NCBI GenBank assembly: GCA_963851385.1
Contig: CAWKPE010000012.1
Location: 62,001-126,000 of the forward strand
DNA length: 64,000 bases
Source: CAWEFA01 sp963851385
Lineage (GTDB): Bacteria; Bacteroidota; Bacteroidia; Bacteroidales; DTGW01
Reading direction: 5' to 3'
Shown here: one piece after another, positions 41,091 to 49,017 of the stretch
Numbering within the stretch: position 1 is the first letter of the stretch
Layout of the letters: each line of letters opens with the position of its first letter
The notes under the pieces: model-generated
The model's input: the letters and a program-made list of their open reading frames with translations, nothing else
What the model was told of the DNA's origin: nothing
The model's database searches: none
Program-made: the position numbers and the translations under genes

Positions 41091-41865
41091 TCATTTTATA
41101 AATTCAGGAGTGGACCTAAGTTTCGAGAAACTTTGTAATTCAACTGTAAGATGCCCTACTTTCAATTCAAAGATTATTTTTATTGGAATTCTGTTCGCAT
41201 CATCTGAATACCAGATTAACATATCATCTTTTGATTTGAAAACTCGACCAGGTTCCACTATTGGTGCAAATTTCAAACACCTTATCTCTCCCCAAGTAGT
41301 TCTAATCATTTCTTTTCCCCTGTAACGAAGTTCCAAAGGAAATTCTTCATCTGAAAAAAAAGTATTCAACTTTATTACATCGCCTTCTTTCATTTTTGAA
41401 AAGTCAATTCTACGAATAAAATAAAAGGCTGATAACATATCTAAAATGTTATCTTTTACTTTATGCTCGCCACTTTTTGAAGATATTACAGTGTTGTTTT
41501 GCCTATTGAAATGAACTTCATTATAATATTTATATTTTCGCCCTTCTTTGACATTTTGAATTGCAATAACTGGCATTCCGGTCACTTTATCAATGTAACT
41601 CTCATAAATATCTAAAACATGCCATATTTTTTCTGCAATACCCGTTGTCCTAGCAATACCTATAATATGATATAGATTGCTCCCTTCAATACAAGAATCC
41701 TTTATTTCAAGTGTTGCATGACCACCGGTAATAAAACCATATTTTAATGCGTAAACTAAAAGTTCACTATTGTAATAATGTATTGATTAAAATATTTGTC
41801 GTCTGGGAATATGTCCAAAATTGTAATGCGATTAAGAAACAAAAACATATTAATTTTCTTACCAT
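41091..41865 (-). CDS. DUF3108-family exported protein (one frameshift near 41781)
   Basis: The frame opens at ATG 41865 ('MVRKLICFCFLIALQFWTYS', a signal peptide) and shifts by one base near 41781 to 'HYYNSELLVYALKYGFITGG', typical of DUF3108 N-termini. It then runs intact to 41091, for 257 corrected residues. Later features are 'MLSAFYFIRRIDFSKMKEGD' and the beta-strand-rich C-terminus 'VGHLTVELQSFSKLRSTPEF'. DUF3108 proteins are periplasmic or outer-membrane beta-barrel-like folds with no assigned function that I know. It starts 16 bases downstream of tsaB on the same strand, so it is probably the last gene of the RND adaptor - tsaB - DUF3108 unit. Confidence 0.78.
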
Positions 41866-41881
41866 GAAATAAGAATAAACT

Positions 41882-42598
41882 TTAAACAACTACAATTTTC
41901 TTTTTTGAAAAAGTTGCAACAAAATCTTTTAAATAAAAAGGTTCAAAATAAGCACAATTCTCAAATTTCCTTTGAATAAATGAATCATACGCTAGACTAA
42001 TCATATAACTTGCATCAGGTGCAATATTATCAAAGAAATAGGCATTCTGATTTTGTACTATATTCTTACATTTTTCAGCTCCACTACCAAAGAAAATAAT
42101 TTTATTTGAGATCAATTCATCGTAAAAAGTACTTTCTTGAATTATTTCAGCTTTAATTTCATTGATTCTTTCACAAGTCTTGTTAAAAAAAGCCATATAA
42201 ACTTCCATACGCCTAGCATCTATCATTGGACAAAGGAGTATGTTTTGATCGTTAATTTTAACTTTTCTTAATATACCTTTATATAATAATCCCCAACAAA
42301 GCAATTGAAGAGTGCTTATTGAAATTAAAGGTATATCTAAAGCATAACAAATTCCCTTGGCAACTGATGTACCAATTCGTAAACCGGTATAAGATCCTGG
42401 ACCTTTACTTATAGCAACTGCATCAAGTTTATTAATATCTATATCTTTTTCATTCAAAAGTTTTTTTATAAGAATTGTAAGCATTGAAGCATGAGATTTC
42501 TCACCATTTATTTCAAGAGTTCCCAAAAGTTCATAGTTATCGCTTAACGCAATACTACATATTTTTTCTGATGTTTCTATTGAAAGTATTAATGACAT
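41882..42598 (-). CDS. tsaB: tRNA threonylcarbamoyladenosine protein TsaB
   Basis: TsaB is the ASKHA-fold partner of TsaD and TsaE in making the t6A modification at position 37 of ANN-decoding tRNAs. The N-terminus 'MSLILSIETSEKICSIALSD' and the conserved 'SHASMLTILIKKLL', 'LDAVAISKGPGSYTGLRIGT' and 'KGICYALDIPLISISTLQLL' are diagnostic. 'MIDARRMEVYMA' follows in the middle. Length is 238 residues, normal. It lies between an RND adaptor gene (25-base gap) and the DUF3108 gene (16-base gap), all on the minus strand. Confidence 0.92.
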   Translation of the reverse strand: MSLILSIETSEKICSIALSDNYELLGTLEINGEKSHASMLTILIKKLLNEKDIDINKLDAVAISKGPGSYTGLRIGTSVAKGICYALDIPLISISTLQLLCWGLLYKGILRKVKINDQNILLCPMIDARRMEVYMAFFNKTCERINEIKAEIIQESTFYDELISNKIIFFGSGAEKCKNIVQNQNAYFFDNIAPDASYMISLAYDSFIQRKFENCAYFEPFYLKDFVATFSKKKIVVV

Positions 42599-42623
42599 GT
42601 CATGTTTTTATGGTTAGAAATAA

Positions 42624-43967
42624 TTACTTATCAGTGAACAAATTCTTTTTATCAACGACCTTAATTAGTGTGCTATCTTTAAGTTTTTTTGAAATAGCAC
42701 TATAAGGAGCAACTATTACTTCTTCATTTTTGTTAAGACCGCTATCTATTTCAATGTAGTTATTATCCTGAATTCCAATTTTTACTCTTCTTGTTCTTGC
42801 TAAAAATTTTTCTTTCACAAAAACAATTTCTACTAGTTTCGGTACTTTTCTTTCTACAATTTTTGCATTTTTAAATGACACCTTGGCAAATATTTTTCTA
42901 TTTAATTCGGAATCTGATCGAGTTGTTACTGCTTCAATAGGAACAGAAAGAGCACTATTTTTTTTCTGAGTTTGAATATCCACACTAGCTGTCATACCTG
43001 GTCGAAAAGGATATGGTCTTTCTGAATTTACCAAATGTTTATATGAATTTACTAACAAAACAATTTTTACTTCAAAACTAGTCACCTGATCAGCTGAAGT
43101 TTGCCCAGATGTATTTGCTGAATTAGCAATTTCTTTCACAATGCCTTTAAATTTTTGATCAAGATATGCATCTACTTCAATAAGAGCAGTATCTCCAATA
43201 TGCACCCTGACGATATCATTTTCATTAACATCTGCTTTTACTTCCATTTTATTTAAATCCGCTACCCTAAGCATTTCAGTACCTGCCATCATATCGGTTC
43301 CTGCAACTCGTTCACCTTTTTCAATAATTAATCTTGTTATAATTCCATCAATTGGGGAAAATACGCTTGTCTTAAGTAATTGTTCATTAGCCTGCTTCAA
43401 AGAAGCTTCAGCACTTTTAACATTATATTCTGCAGATTTAATATCTTGTTTTGAAGCTTCCACATTTGCTTTAGCTATTTCGTATTCTGCAACTGAAGCA
43501 TCCCAATCTGCCTTAGAAATAGTACTTTGCTCCCAAAGCAGTTTATTCCTTTCATAAGATAAACTTGACTGTTTATACTGTGCTTCAAACTGATCAAGAC
43601 GAGCTAGCGCGTTTCCATAATTTGCTTTAGCGGTATTTACGGCAGCAGTTGCTCTATCACTTTCAGAAATGTAAATATCAGGTTTAATTTTTAAAAGTAT
43701 TTGTCCTTTTTTAACAGAGTCCCCTTCCTTGATATATAATTCAACAATTTCGCCAGATACATCAGCACTAATTATAACTTCTTTTTCAGGCTGAATCTTG
43801 CCATTTGCAGTAACTACTTCGTAAATAGTTCTTTTTTTCGCTTTTTCAACAACTACATTAATTGCATAGCTTCCACCAAACCATCCTGCTATCTTGCCTA
43901 TAATAAATATTATAAACAACAATGCAGCAATTATTACTAGGTACTTTATGAATTTTGAAGAAATCAT
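42624..43967 (-). CDS. RND efflux / ABC-type periplasmic adaptor (HlyD/MacA family)
   Basis: A 447-residue membrane-fusion protein with one N-terminal transmembrane helix ('YLVIIAALLFIIFIIGKIAG'). The first barrel/lipoyl half is 'VVTANGKIQPEKEVIISADV' and 'GEIVELYIKEGDSVKKGQIL'. A long coiled-coil hairpin (about 105-185, 'DRATAAVNTAKANYGNALAR') is followed by the second lipoyl half, 'SPIDGIITRLIIEKGERV', and beta-barrel domains ('RPYPFRPGMTASVDIQTQ'). Such adaptors link an inner-membrane transporter to a TolC-like channel. No transporter or TolC gene is adjacent here, so the exported substrate is unknown. Confidence 0.88.
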   Translation of the reverse strand: MISSKFIKYLVIIAALLFIIFIIGKIAGWFGGSYAINVVVEKAKKRTIYEVVTANGKIQPEKEVIISADVSGEIVELYIKEGDSVKKGQILLKIKPDIYISESDRATAAVNTAKANYGNALARLDQFEAQYKQSSLSYERNKLLWEQSTISKADWDASVAEYEIAKANVEASKQDIKSAEYNVKSAEASLKQANEQLLKTSVFSPIDGIITRLIIEKGERVAGTDMMAGTEMLRVADLNKMEVKADVNENDIVRVHIGDTALIEVDAYLDQKFKGIVKEIANSANTSGQTSADQVTSFEVKIVLLVNSYKHLVNSERPYPFRPGMTASVDIQTQKKNSALSVPIEAVTTRSDSELNRKIFAKVSFKNAKIVERKVPKLVEIVFVKEKFLARTRRVKIGIQDNNYIEIDSGLNKNEEVIVAPYSAISKKLKDSTLIKVVDKKNLFTDK

Positions 43968-44088
43968 TAGTATTAAATATTTTAAAGTAGCGAATTTATA
44001 AATGTTTATACATTAAAAAAAATGTTGATATTATTTGATGCCCATAAAATAATAAAAGTGGTATAAAATATATTTTTACAAAAATATT

Positions 44089-44826
44089 ATGTCATTGATT
44101 TCTTCCAAAATAAAGCAAATTAATATATCCGGAATTGGTGAAGTTCGGATATTTCGAAATAGACGCAATAAAAAGCTTTGTATTTCGATTAATAAAAGTA
44201 AAGAAGTAAGAGTCAGCATTCCTCTTAGAGCTAGTTTTTATGAAGGTGAACAATTCCTTTTCGAAAAATTAGAATGGGTGAAACAAACAATTAAGAAAAT
44301 AGAATTAGTTAATCAAAAAATAAATATAATAGATCAAAATTCAGTAATTAAAACCAGAACCCGAACTTTAAAACTTGTACCTCTAGGTATTCCTCATTTC
44401 ACTATGAACCTTATTATCAATGAAATACGAATTTTTTATCCTTGTGACATTGATTTAAAGTGTGAACAATCACAATTTGAAATAAAAAAGCTATTACTAG
44501 AAGCAATGAAAATTGAAGCAAATGATTATATTCCATCCAGAGTGGAGAAATTGGCTAAAATTTACAATTTTCAATATAATTTGGTTAAAATTAGAAATTC
44601 AAAAACTCGTTGGGGAAGTTGTTCTTATAATAACAATTTAAATTTAAGTCAGCATTTAATAAGATTACCTGATTTCCTCTCAGATTATGTAATTTTACAT
44701 GAATTAATTCATACAATTCATAAAAATCATGGCCCTAATTTCTGGAAATCATTCGAAAAGGTATCGGAAGATGTAAGAGGAAAAGCCAAGCTTTTAAAGA
44801 AATATAAGCATGAACAAATAATATAA
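44089..44826 (+). CDS. YgjP-like zinc metallopeptidase (DUF45)
   Basis: A 245-residue cytoplasmic protein. The catalytic region reads 'NSKTRWGSCSYNNNLNLSQH' followed by 'YVILHELIHTIHKNHGPNFW', which contains the HExxH zinc motif (HELIH) and a downstream His (HGPNFW) as third ligand. This is the signature of the YgjP/M48-like DUF45 group. The N-terminal region (1-130) is beta-rich. Substrates in Bacteroidota are unknown to me. It is divergent from the RND adaptor gene. Confidence 0.85.
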   Translation: MSLISSKIKQINISGIGEVRIFRNRRNKKLCISINKSKEVRVSIPLRASFYEGEQFLFEKLEWVKQTIKKIELVNQKINIIDQNSVIKTRTRTLKLVPLGIPHFTMNLIINEIRIFYPCDIDLKCEQSQFEIKKLLLEAMKIEANDYIPSRVEKLAKIYNFQYNLVKIRNSKTRWGSCSYNNNLNLSQHLIRLPDFLSDYVILHELIHTIHKNHGPNFWKSFEKVSEDVRGKAKLLKKYKHEQII

Positions 44827-44920
44827 AAATGCTACTTTATTAGATAATTATGGGATTATTTAATTATATTTATCGAGAATTAGTGAAAATATTTTTGTCA
44901 GATAAAAAAAAATTAGGATT

Positions 44921-44954
44921 TTTGTATAACGAAATATTTTATAATTTATTTTTG
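44921..44954 (+). promoter_or_regulatory. Bacteroidota-type promoter of the lipoprotein gene
   Basis: TTTG at 44921-44924 and TATTTTTG at 44947-44954 (consensus TAnnTTTG) are separated by 22 bases. The -7 element is about 26 bases before the lipoprotein ATG. A strong match on both elements. Confidence 0.6.
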
Positions 44955-44979
44955 CAACGTTATTAATTCTAAAAAACAA

Positions 44980-45225
44980 ATGAAAAAGTTATTATTGTTA
45001 TCAGTTATTGCAGGTTTAGTAATCACTGCATGTGGACCAAGTGCTGAAGAACTTGAAGCACAAAGAATTGCTGACTCTACCAAAATGGCTGATTCTCTTG
45101 CTAAAGTTCAAGCAGAAAATCAGCGTATAGCAGATTCTACAGCTAAAGCTCAAGCTATAGCTGACAGTATCGCTAAGGCTGCCGAAGTTAAAGGCGCTAA
45201 AGGTGGTAAAAAAGCTAAGAAATAA
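44980..45225 (+). CDS. Small Lys-tailed outer-membrane lipoprotein (Lpp-like)
   Basis: An 81-residue lipoprotein. The signal peptide ends in the lipobox 'LVITACG', so Cys18 is probably lipidated. The rest is a single amphipathic helix made of degenerate 11-residue repeats ('EAQRIADSTKMADSLAK', 'QRIADSTAKAQAIADSIAK'), then a basic tail 'EVKGAKGGKKAKK'. It has its own promoter (44921-44954) and a strong terminator at 45243, hallmarks of an abundant monocistronic transcript. The plan recalls Braun's Lpp (lipid anchor, coiled coil, C-terminal Lys), but no homology is proven. Confidence 0.78.
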   Translation: MKKLLLLSVIAGLVITACGPSAEELEAQRIADSTKMADSLAKVQAENQRIADSTAKAQAIADSIAKAAEVKGAKGGKKAKK

Positions 45226-45242
45226 TTCTGGCAGGTCAGAAA

Positions 45243-45273
45243 AAAACAAGGAGTGAAATTCACTCCTTGTTTT
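45243..45273 (+). terminator. Strong rho-independent terminator after the lipoprotein gene
   Basis: A 13-bp perfect stem including A/T ends (CAAGGAGTG at 45247-45255, CACTCCTTG at 45261-45269) with a T run. It lies 18 bases after the stop at 45225. Confidence 0.9.
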
Positions 45274-45327
45274 GATTTTATAGCATCTCTTGAACGGTCA
45301 CGTACAAAGTATATCTTGTTAAATTTT

Positions 45328-45894
45328 TTATATTTCTGTAGCAGCTTTTTCGGATGGAGCAACTTCATTCCAATTTTCTCCTCTTTTTATTCTTGTTATT
45401 TGCATTTCACTTATGCAAAACATTTTAGCTATTAGTTTTTGTTTAACACCTCTATTTAACATAGACTTAATTAAGGCAACTTCTTCAAGTTTTAATTTAG
45501 AATATGTGACAACTTTGCCTTTCTTCTTGCGTTCTTCCTGAAGCCGCTTATGCATTCTCTTATAACTATCAGCCTTTGTATACCATTGCAAATTGGTATA
45601 ATGATTGTTGGCTTTATTCCAATCTAGATGTATAACCACAGTTTGACCATTTGAATCTTTTGGAACAAATTCCTGAGCAACAAGCTTGTGAACTAAGTAG
45701 TGTTTTGATTTATTCTTATACTTCAAACTTACTACCCTAAACCCACCTATTTGAGAAGGGTTTAGAATTTTTCCATTGCTCTCATCTTGACAATAGCTTC
45801 TTACTCTTCCGTAATTGCTTACTTCGTATTTATAATCGGTAAATGAAATTTCCTTCCAAACTTCATCTTCCAACTTTCGGAGACGACGTTGCAT
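45328..45894 (-). CDS. NUMOD4/HNH endonuclease-like protein
   Basis: A 188-residue protein. The N-terminal NUMOD4 motif is 'DEVWKEISFTDYKYEVSNYG' with 'RVRSY'. An HNH-type nuclease core follows: 'KHYLVHKLVAQEFV' and 'VVIHLDWNKANNHYTNLQWY', where the usual NHIDG-type block is changed to IHLDW. The C-terminal 60 residues hold a helix-turn-helix-like stretch ('RGVKQKLIAKMFCISEMQIT'). The family is often found as free-standing homing-like or phage-associated endonucleases; many copies in bacterial chromosomes are degenerate. No intron or phage context is seen. A -7-like element (TATATTTG, minus, 45929-45936) lies 35 bases upstream. Confidence 0.8.
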   Translation of the reverse strand: MQRRLRKLEDEVWKEISFTDYKYEVSNYGRVRSYCQDESNGKILNPSQIGGFRVVSLKYKNKSKHYLVHKLVAQEFVPKDSNGQTVVIHLDWNKANNHYTNLQWYTKADSYKRMHKRLQEERKKKGKVVTYSKLKLEEVALIKSMLNRGVKQKLIAKMFCISEMQITRIKRGENWNEVAPSEKAATEI

Positions 45895-46230
45895 AATTTT
45901 ATGTTTTAAATTATTGGGGATACTTTGGCAAATATATAAAAATTGTTTAAAGTAGTATTGTTTTTTATTAGAAACATAAATTTAACATGGTCTATTTAAC
46001 TAATTAATAACTAATACATTAATATTATTTAGCTAATATTTATATAAATTTTTATTCTCAATGATCTACATAAAGAATTTTATATTCAATTGTCCCTTCC
46101 TAAAAATAATTTCAATTTAATATCTTATTTTACATTATACATTTTAAGAAAAACTTAAAATAAATAATATTATATATTTATATGTTTCTAAAATGAACTA
46201 TTTGAACATTTATTATTGAAAACTTAACTT
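45895..46230. other. A+T-rich intergenic region without visible genes
   Basis: These 336 bases lie between the NUMOD4/HNH start and the end of the GH16-like gene, both minus strand. Only the -7-like TATATTTG (minus, 45929-45936) stands out. No hairpin or coding frame is visible. Confidence 0.5.
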
Positions 46231-48567
46231 CTAAACTTTTTGATAACATCTAATCCAATCAACTTCCATTATAGATGGAAATTCTTGCCCGTTGACATTA
46301 TTAAAAATACCACTGCTCAAAAGTAAATACATTGGTTCATTTGGGATACCATTTTTTTCACGTTTCAAAATCAACCCGTTAATTTTCCATATTAGTTCAT
46401 CAGGAGACCATTCTAATTCATAAATAAAAAAGTCGGATTTTAATTTTGAACCAGAATATTTGCTGCTACTCAAATGAATACCATTCTTATCCATAACATT
46501 TCCCCAAAAATTATTAAGCTTAAATTTTCGGTTAAAGAATTTAATAATATCAATTTGAGGCATTATTTGATTTCCTACTAACCAAAAAGCATGAGTGACC
46601 GCTCTATTATCATGAATTTTTATTTTAGCTTTAAAACGACCGTATTGTTGTCTAAAACTTTTGCCGGTATTAATAAGTCCTGAAGTAAATTCAAATTCCT
46701 TTGGTTTAAAACCTAACATTGGATCCCAGGCTTTCCCAACCGCTTTTTCACGTCTAGTAATGATTTTTAGAATACTGTTTTCAATTTCAAGATTTTCTCC
46801 ATCAGTAACAAAATGCTTATCATTTGTCAACGAATAAGCATCTTTTAAAATCGTATCACCCCAATAATACCGAGTTAACCATACTTTTCGATCAAGTTTT
46901 GCAGATTCAAATTCTTCAGAAAAGGTTTTTTCCCATTGTTTTAATTCGTCGAATTTATCAGAATCAACTATTTTAAAATACCATTTTATTTTTTCAGAAT
47001 TCTTTAAAGAAATATAATCTTGATGTTTAGCATACTCTTCTGTTTTAATCCATTTTTCTTTATATGGAAGAATCATATATGCTTTAAATTCTTTGAATTT
47101 ATCAGATTTTATAAATTCTTCCAGGTCCTCATACTGCTTAACTTCTCCCAAATTAATTGCTTCTTCAAATAACTTAAATTGCTTGGAAACAATAAACCGC
47201 AAATATTCAATAATTCGCTGATCTTTTTTAATCTTGGTGTAAGATTCGGCATTTTGGTATTCTTTAGTTTGCTCCCATTTCTTTGAAGGAGATAAAAGCA
47301 TATATTCTTTTGCCTTTTTGAAATCATCGCTATTTATAAACTTCTTTAGTTCTTCAAATTTTTCAATTATGCCCGAATTGACAGTATCGTTAAATAACTT
47401 GAAATTTTTGGATTGTTCAAATTTAAAATAATCAATAAAACGTTTATCTTTTTTAAGATTAAGGAACTCCAATATTTTAACACATTCTTTACGCTGTTGC
47501 CACCTAACGTCAGGCCTAAGTCTATAATAAGATTCAGTTTCTGTAAATTCTTTACTTTGAACAAATTCTTCAAGCTCTTTCAATTTTTCAATATCTCCTG
47601 ATTTTTCGATAGCTTGAAAATCATTATACTCTTTTGATTTGATAAAAGAAAAATAAGTTTTAAAATGCCTGTCTTTTAGCAATTTTTGAAAATACAATAC
47701 TTTGCTTTGTTCTTCACTTCCTTTAAAAGCTTTCTTATCTTTCTTCAATTCGGCTATTTTTGGAGAATTGGCAAATTTTTCAAGCGCAAAATATTGTTCC
47801 AATTCATCTGAATTATGAATTTGCTTATATATCTTGTATTTTGAGGAATTTAATAAATCAAAGTATTTTTTGATTGCTTTGTTCTTTTTTAACCTTTTAT
47901 ATTTCTGCAATTTAACAAACTCAGGAGTTGAAGAAAATTTAGCAGATTTTATTTCTTTCTCAAGATTTTTAATGTCATCTGATTCTGAATATTTTTGGAG
48001 TTTTATGTAGTTATTAAGTTCTTTAGATTTGTTAAGAGACGTAAACAAATTGTATATTTCAGAAGAAATTATTTTATAATACCTTTTTATTTCATCCGAT
48101 TTATTAAGTTTTAAATATTCTTGTTCTTTAACATATTCTTCAGTATTCTTGTAATTAAGTGCTTTAATTTCTTTTTCCTTTTGCTTAAATTCTTCCGATG
48201 TGACTAATGCTTTTAATTTATTGTACTCTTTTAAATCTTTGGAATCTTTTATATCTGAATAATTTTTATAGAGTTCTGTCTTTAGAACCTTATAATAATT
48301 TTTTATCCGTGTTGATTTCCTTAATAACAAATACTTCAATTCCTTTTGATATTCAGGAGTTTTTTTGTAATTAAGGGATTTAATTTCTTCTTTTTTATTC
48401 TTGAATTCTACAGATATAACTAATTTTTCAACTTCCAAAAAGTACTTTAGTTCATCTGATATTTTATAACTTTCAAGCTCATTATATTCCTTTATTAAAG
48501 CAGCTTCTTTAGTTTCAATTTTAGAAGTATTTGGAATAAGCCCAAGCAGAAATTTAAAATTTACCAT
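46231..48567 (-). CDS. Helical-repeat protein with catalytically degenerate GH16 domain
   Basis: A 778-residue protein with no signal peptide. Residues about 25-550 are seven charged helical repeats of 72-82 residues, each built on 'L..Y..LEKF..S.EFK' (for example 'LKEYNKLKALVTSEEFKQKE', 'LKELEEFVQSKEFTETESY'). Residues about 555-778 fold like glycoside hydrolase family 16: 'YYWGDTILKDAY', 'QQYGRFKAKIKI', 'AVTHAFWLVG', 'YELEWSPDELIWKINGLIL' and 'MEVDWIRCYQKV'. The GH16 catalytic motif E-x-D-x-x-E reads Q-I-D-I-I-K here (Gln671, Lys676; 46540-46557), so both catalytic glutamates are lost while the Asp stays. It is probably a carbohydrate-binding or structural protein rather than a glucanase. 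Role unknown. Confidence 0.75.
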   Translation of the reverse strand: MVNFKFLLGLIPNTSKIETKEAALIKEYNELESYKISDELKYFLEVEKLVISVEFKNKKEEIKSLNYKKTPEYQKELKYLLLRKSTRIKNYYKVLKTELYKNYSDIKDSKDLKEYNKLKALVTSEEFKQKEKEIKALNYKNTEEYVKEQEYLKLNKSDEIKRYYKIISSEIYNLFTSLNKSKELNNYIKLQKYSESDDIKNLEKEIKSAKFSSTPEFVKLQKYKRLKKNKAIKKYFDLLNSSKYKIYKQIHNSDELEQYFALEKFANSPKIAELKKDKKAFKGSEEQSKVLYFQKLLKDRHFKTYFSFIKSKEYNDFQAIEKSGDIEKLKELEEFVQSKEFTETESYYRLRPDVRWQQRKECVKILEFLNLKKDKRFIDYFKFEQSKNFKLFNDTVNSGIIEKFEELKKFINSDDFKKAKEYMLLSPSKKWEQTKEYQNAESYTKIKKDQRIIEYLRFIVSKQFKLFEEAINLGEVKQYEDLEEFIKSDKFKEFKAYMILPYKEKWIKTEEYAKHQDYISLKNSEKIKWYFKIVDSDKFDELKQWEKTFSEEFESAKLDRKVWLTRYYWGDTILKDAYSLTNDKHFVTDGENLEIENSILKIITRREKAVGKAWDPMLGFKPKEFEFTSGLINTGKSFRQQYGRFKAKIKIHDNRAVTHAFWLVGNQIMPQIDIIKFFNRKFKLNNFWGNVMDKNGIHLSSSKYSGSKLKSDFFIYELEWSPDELIWKINGLILKREKNGIPNEPMYLLLSSGIFNNVNGQEFPSIMEVDWIRCYQKV

Positions 48568-49017
48568 AGTAAAAAATTTTTATTTTTCTTATTAGAAATG
48601 TTCCTAATAATAATCTTGACTGCTAATTGCAAACATAATTATAAACATCATTAAAAAACTACTAAAGATAAAAAATATGTTTTCAATTATTTATATAATC
48701 AACCAAATTCATTCAAGATAGAAGTGAAAAATAAAATATTATGCAAAAAATCTTAAATGTGTCCTGAAAAGTTACCAAGTTTTTTAAATACTATTTTGCT
48801 TTTAAAAATTCACAAAGTTTTCTCAACTTAAAGTTCAAAAAGTAAGTTAAATCCTGCACTAAATACATTATAGTGCATTTAAATTACTGATTTATTAATC
48901 ATCAAATTGATCTCGGTAAATAATAAAAAATCCTTTCAGGTATTTACTATTCGTTCTTTAAATAATTTTAACTTTGTATTAAATAACTCATTTTAGAAAA
49001 ATTCAATATTTCATAAT
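48568..49017. other. A+T-rich intergenic region with the atpD promoter
   Basis: These 450 bases separate the divergent GH16-like and atpD genes. A -7 element TAACTTTG (48969-48976) lies 41 bases before atpD; no good -33 TTTG is seen at the expected distance. No coding frame or hairpin is visible elsewhere. Confidence 0.5.

Noticed and set aside
2046..41865. Programmed +1 frameshifting as the explanation for all breaks
   Set aside because: No shared slippery codon, stop codon or stimulatory structure is found at the sites; several fit an extra base in a short run. Sequence error is simpler.
45016..45249. Minus-strand ORF over the lipoprotein gene
   Set aside because: It is antisense to a promoter-lipoprotein-terminator unit and is Ser/Phe-rich low-complexity shadow sequence.
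45328..45894. A prophage or intron around the NUMOD4/HNH gene
   Set aside because: No integrase, structural or intron features are nearby; neighbours are chromosomal-type genes.
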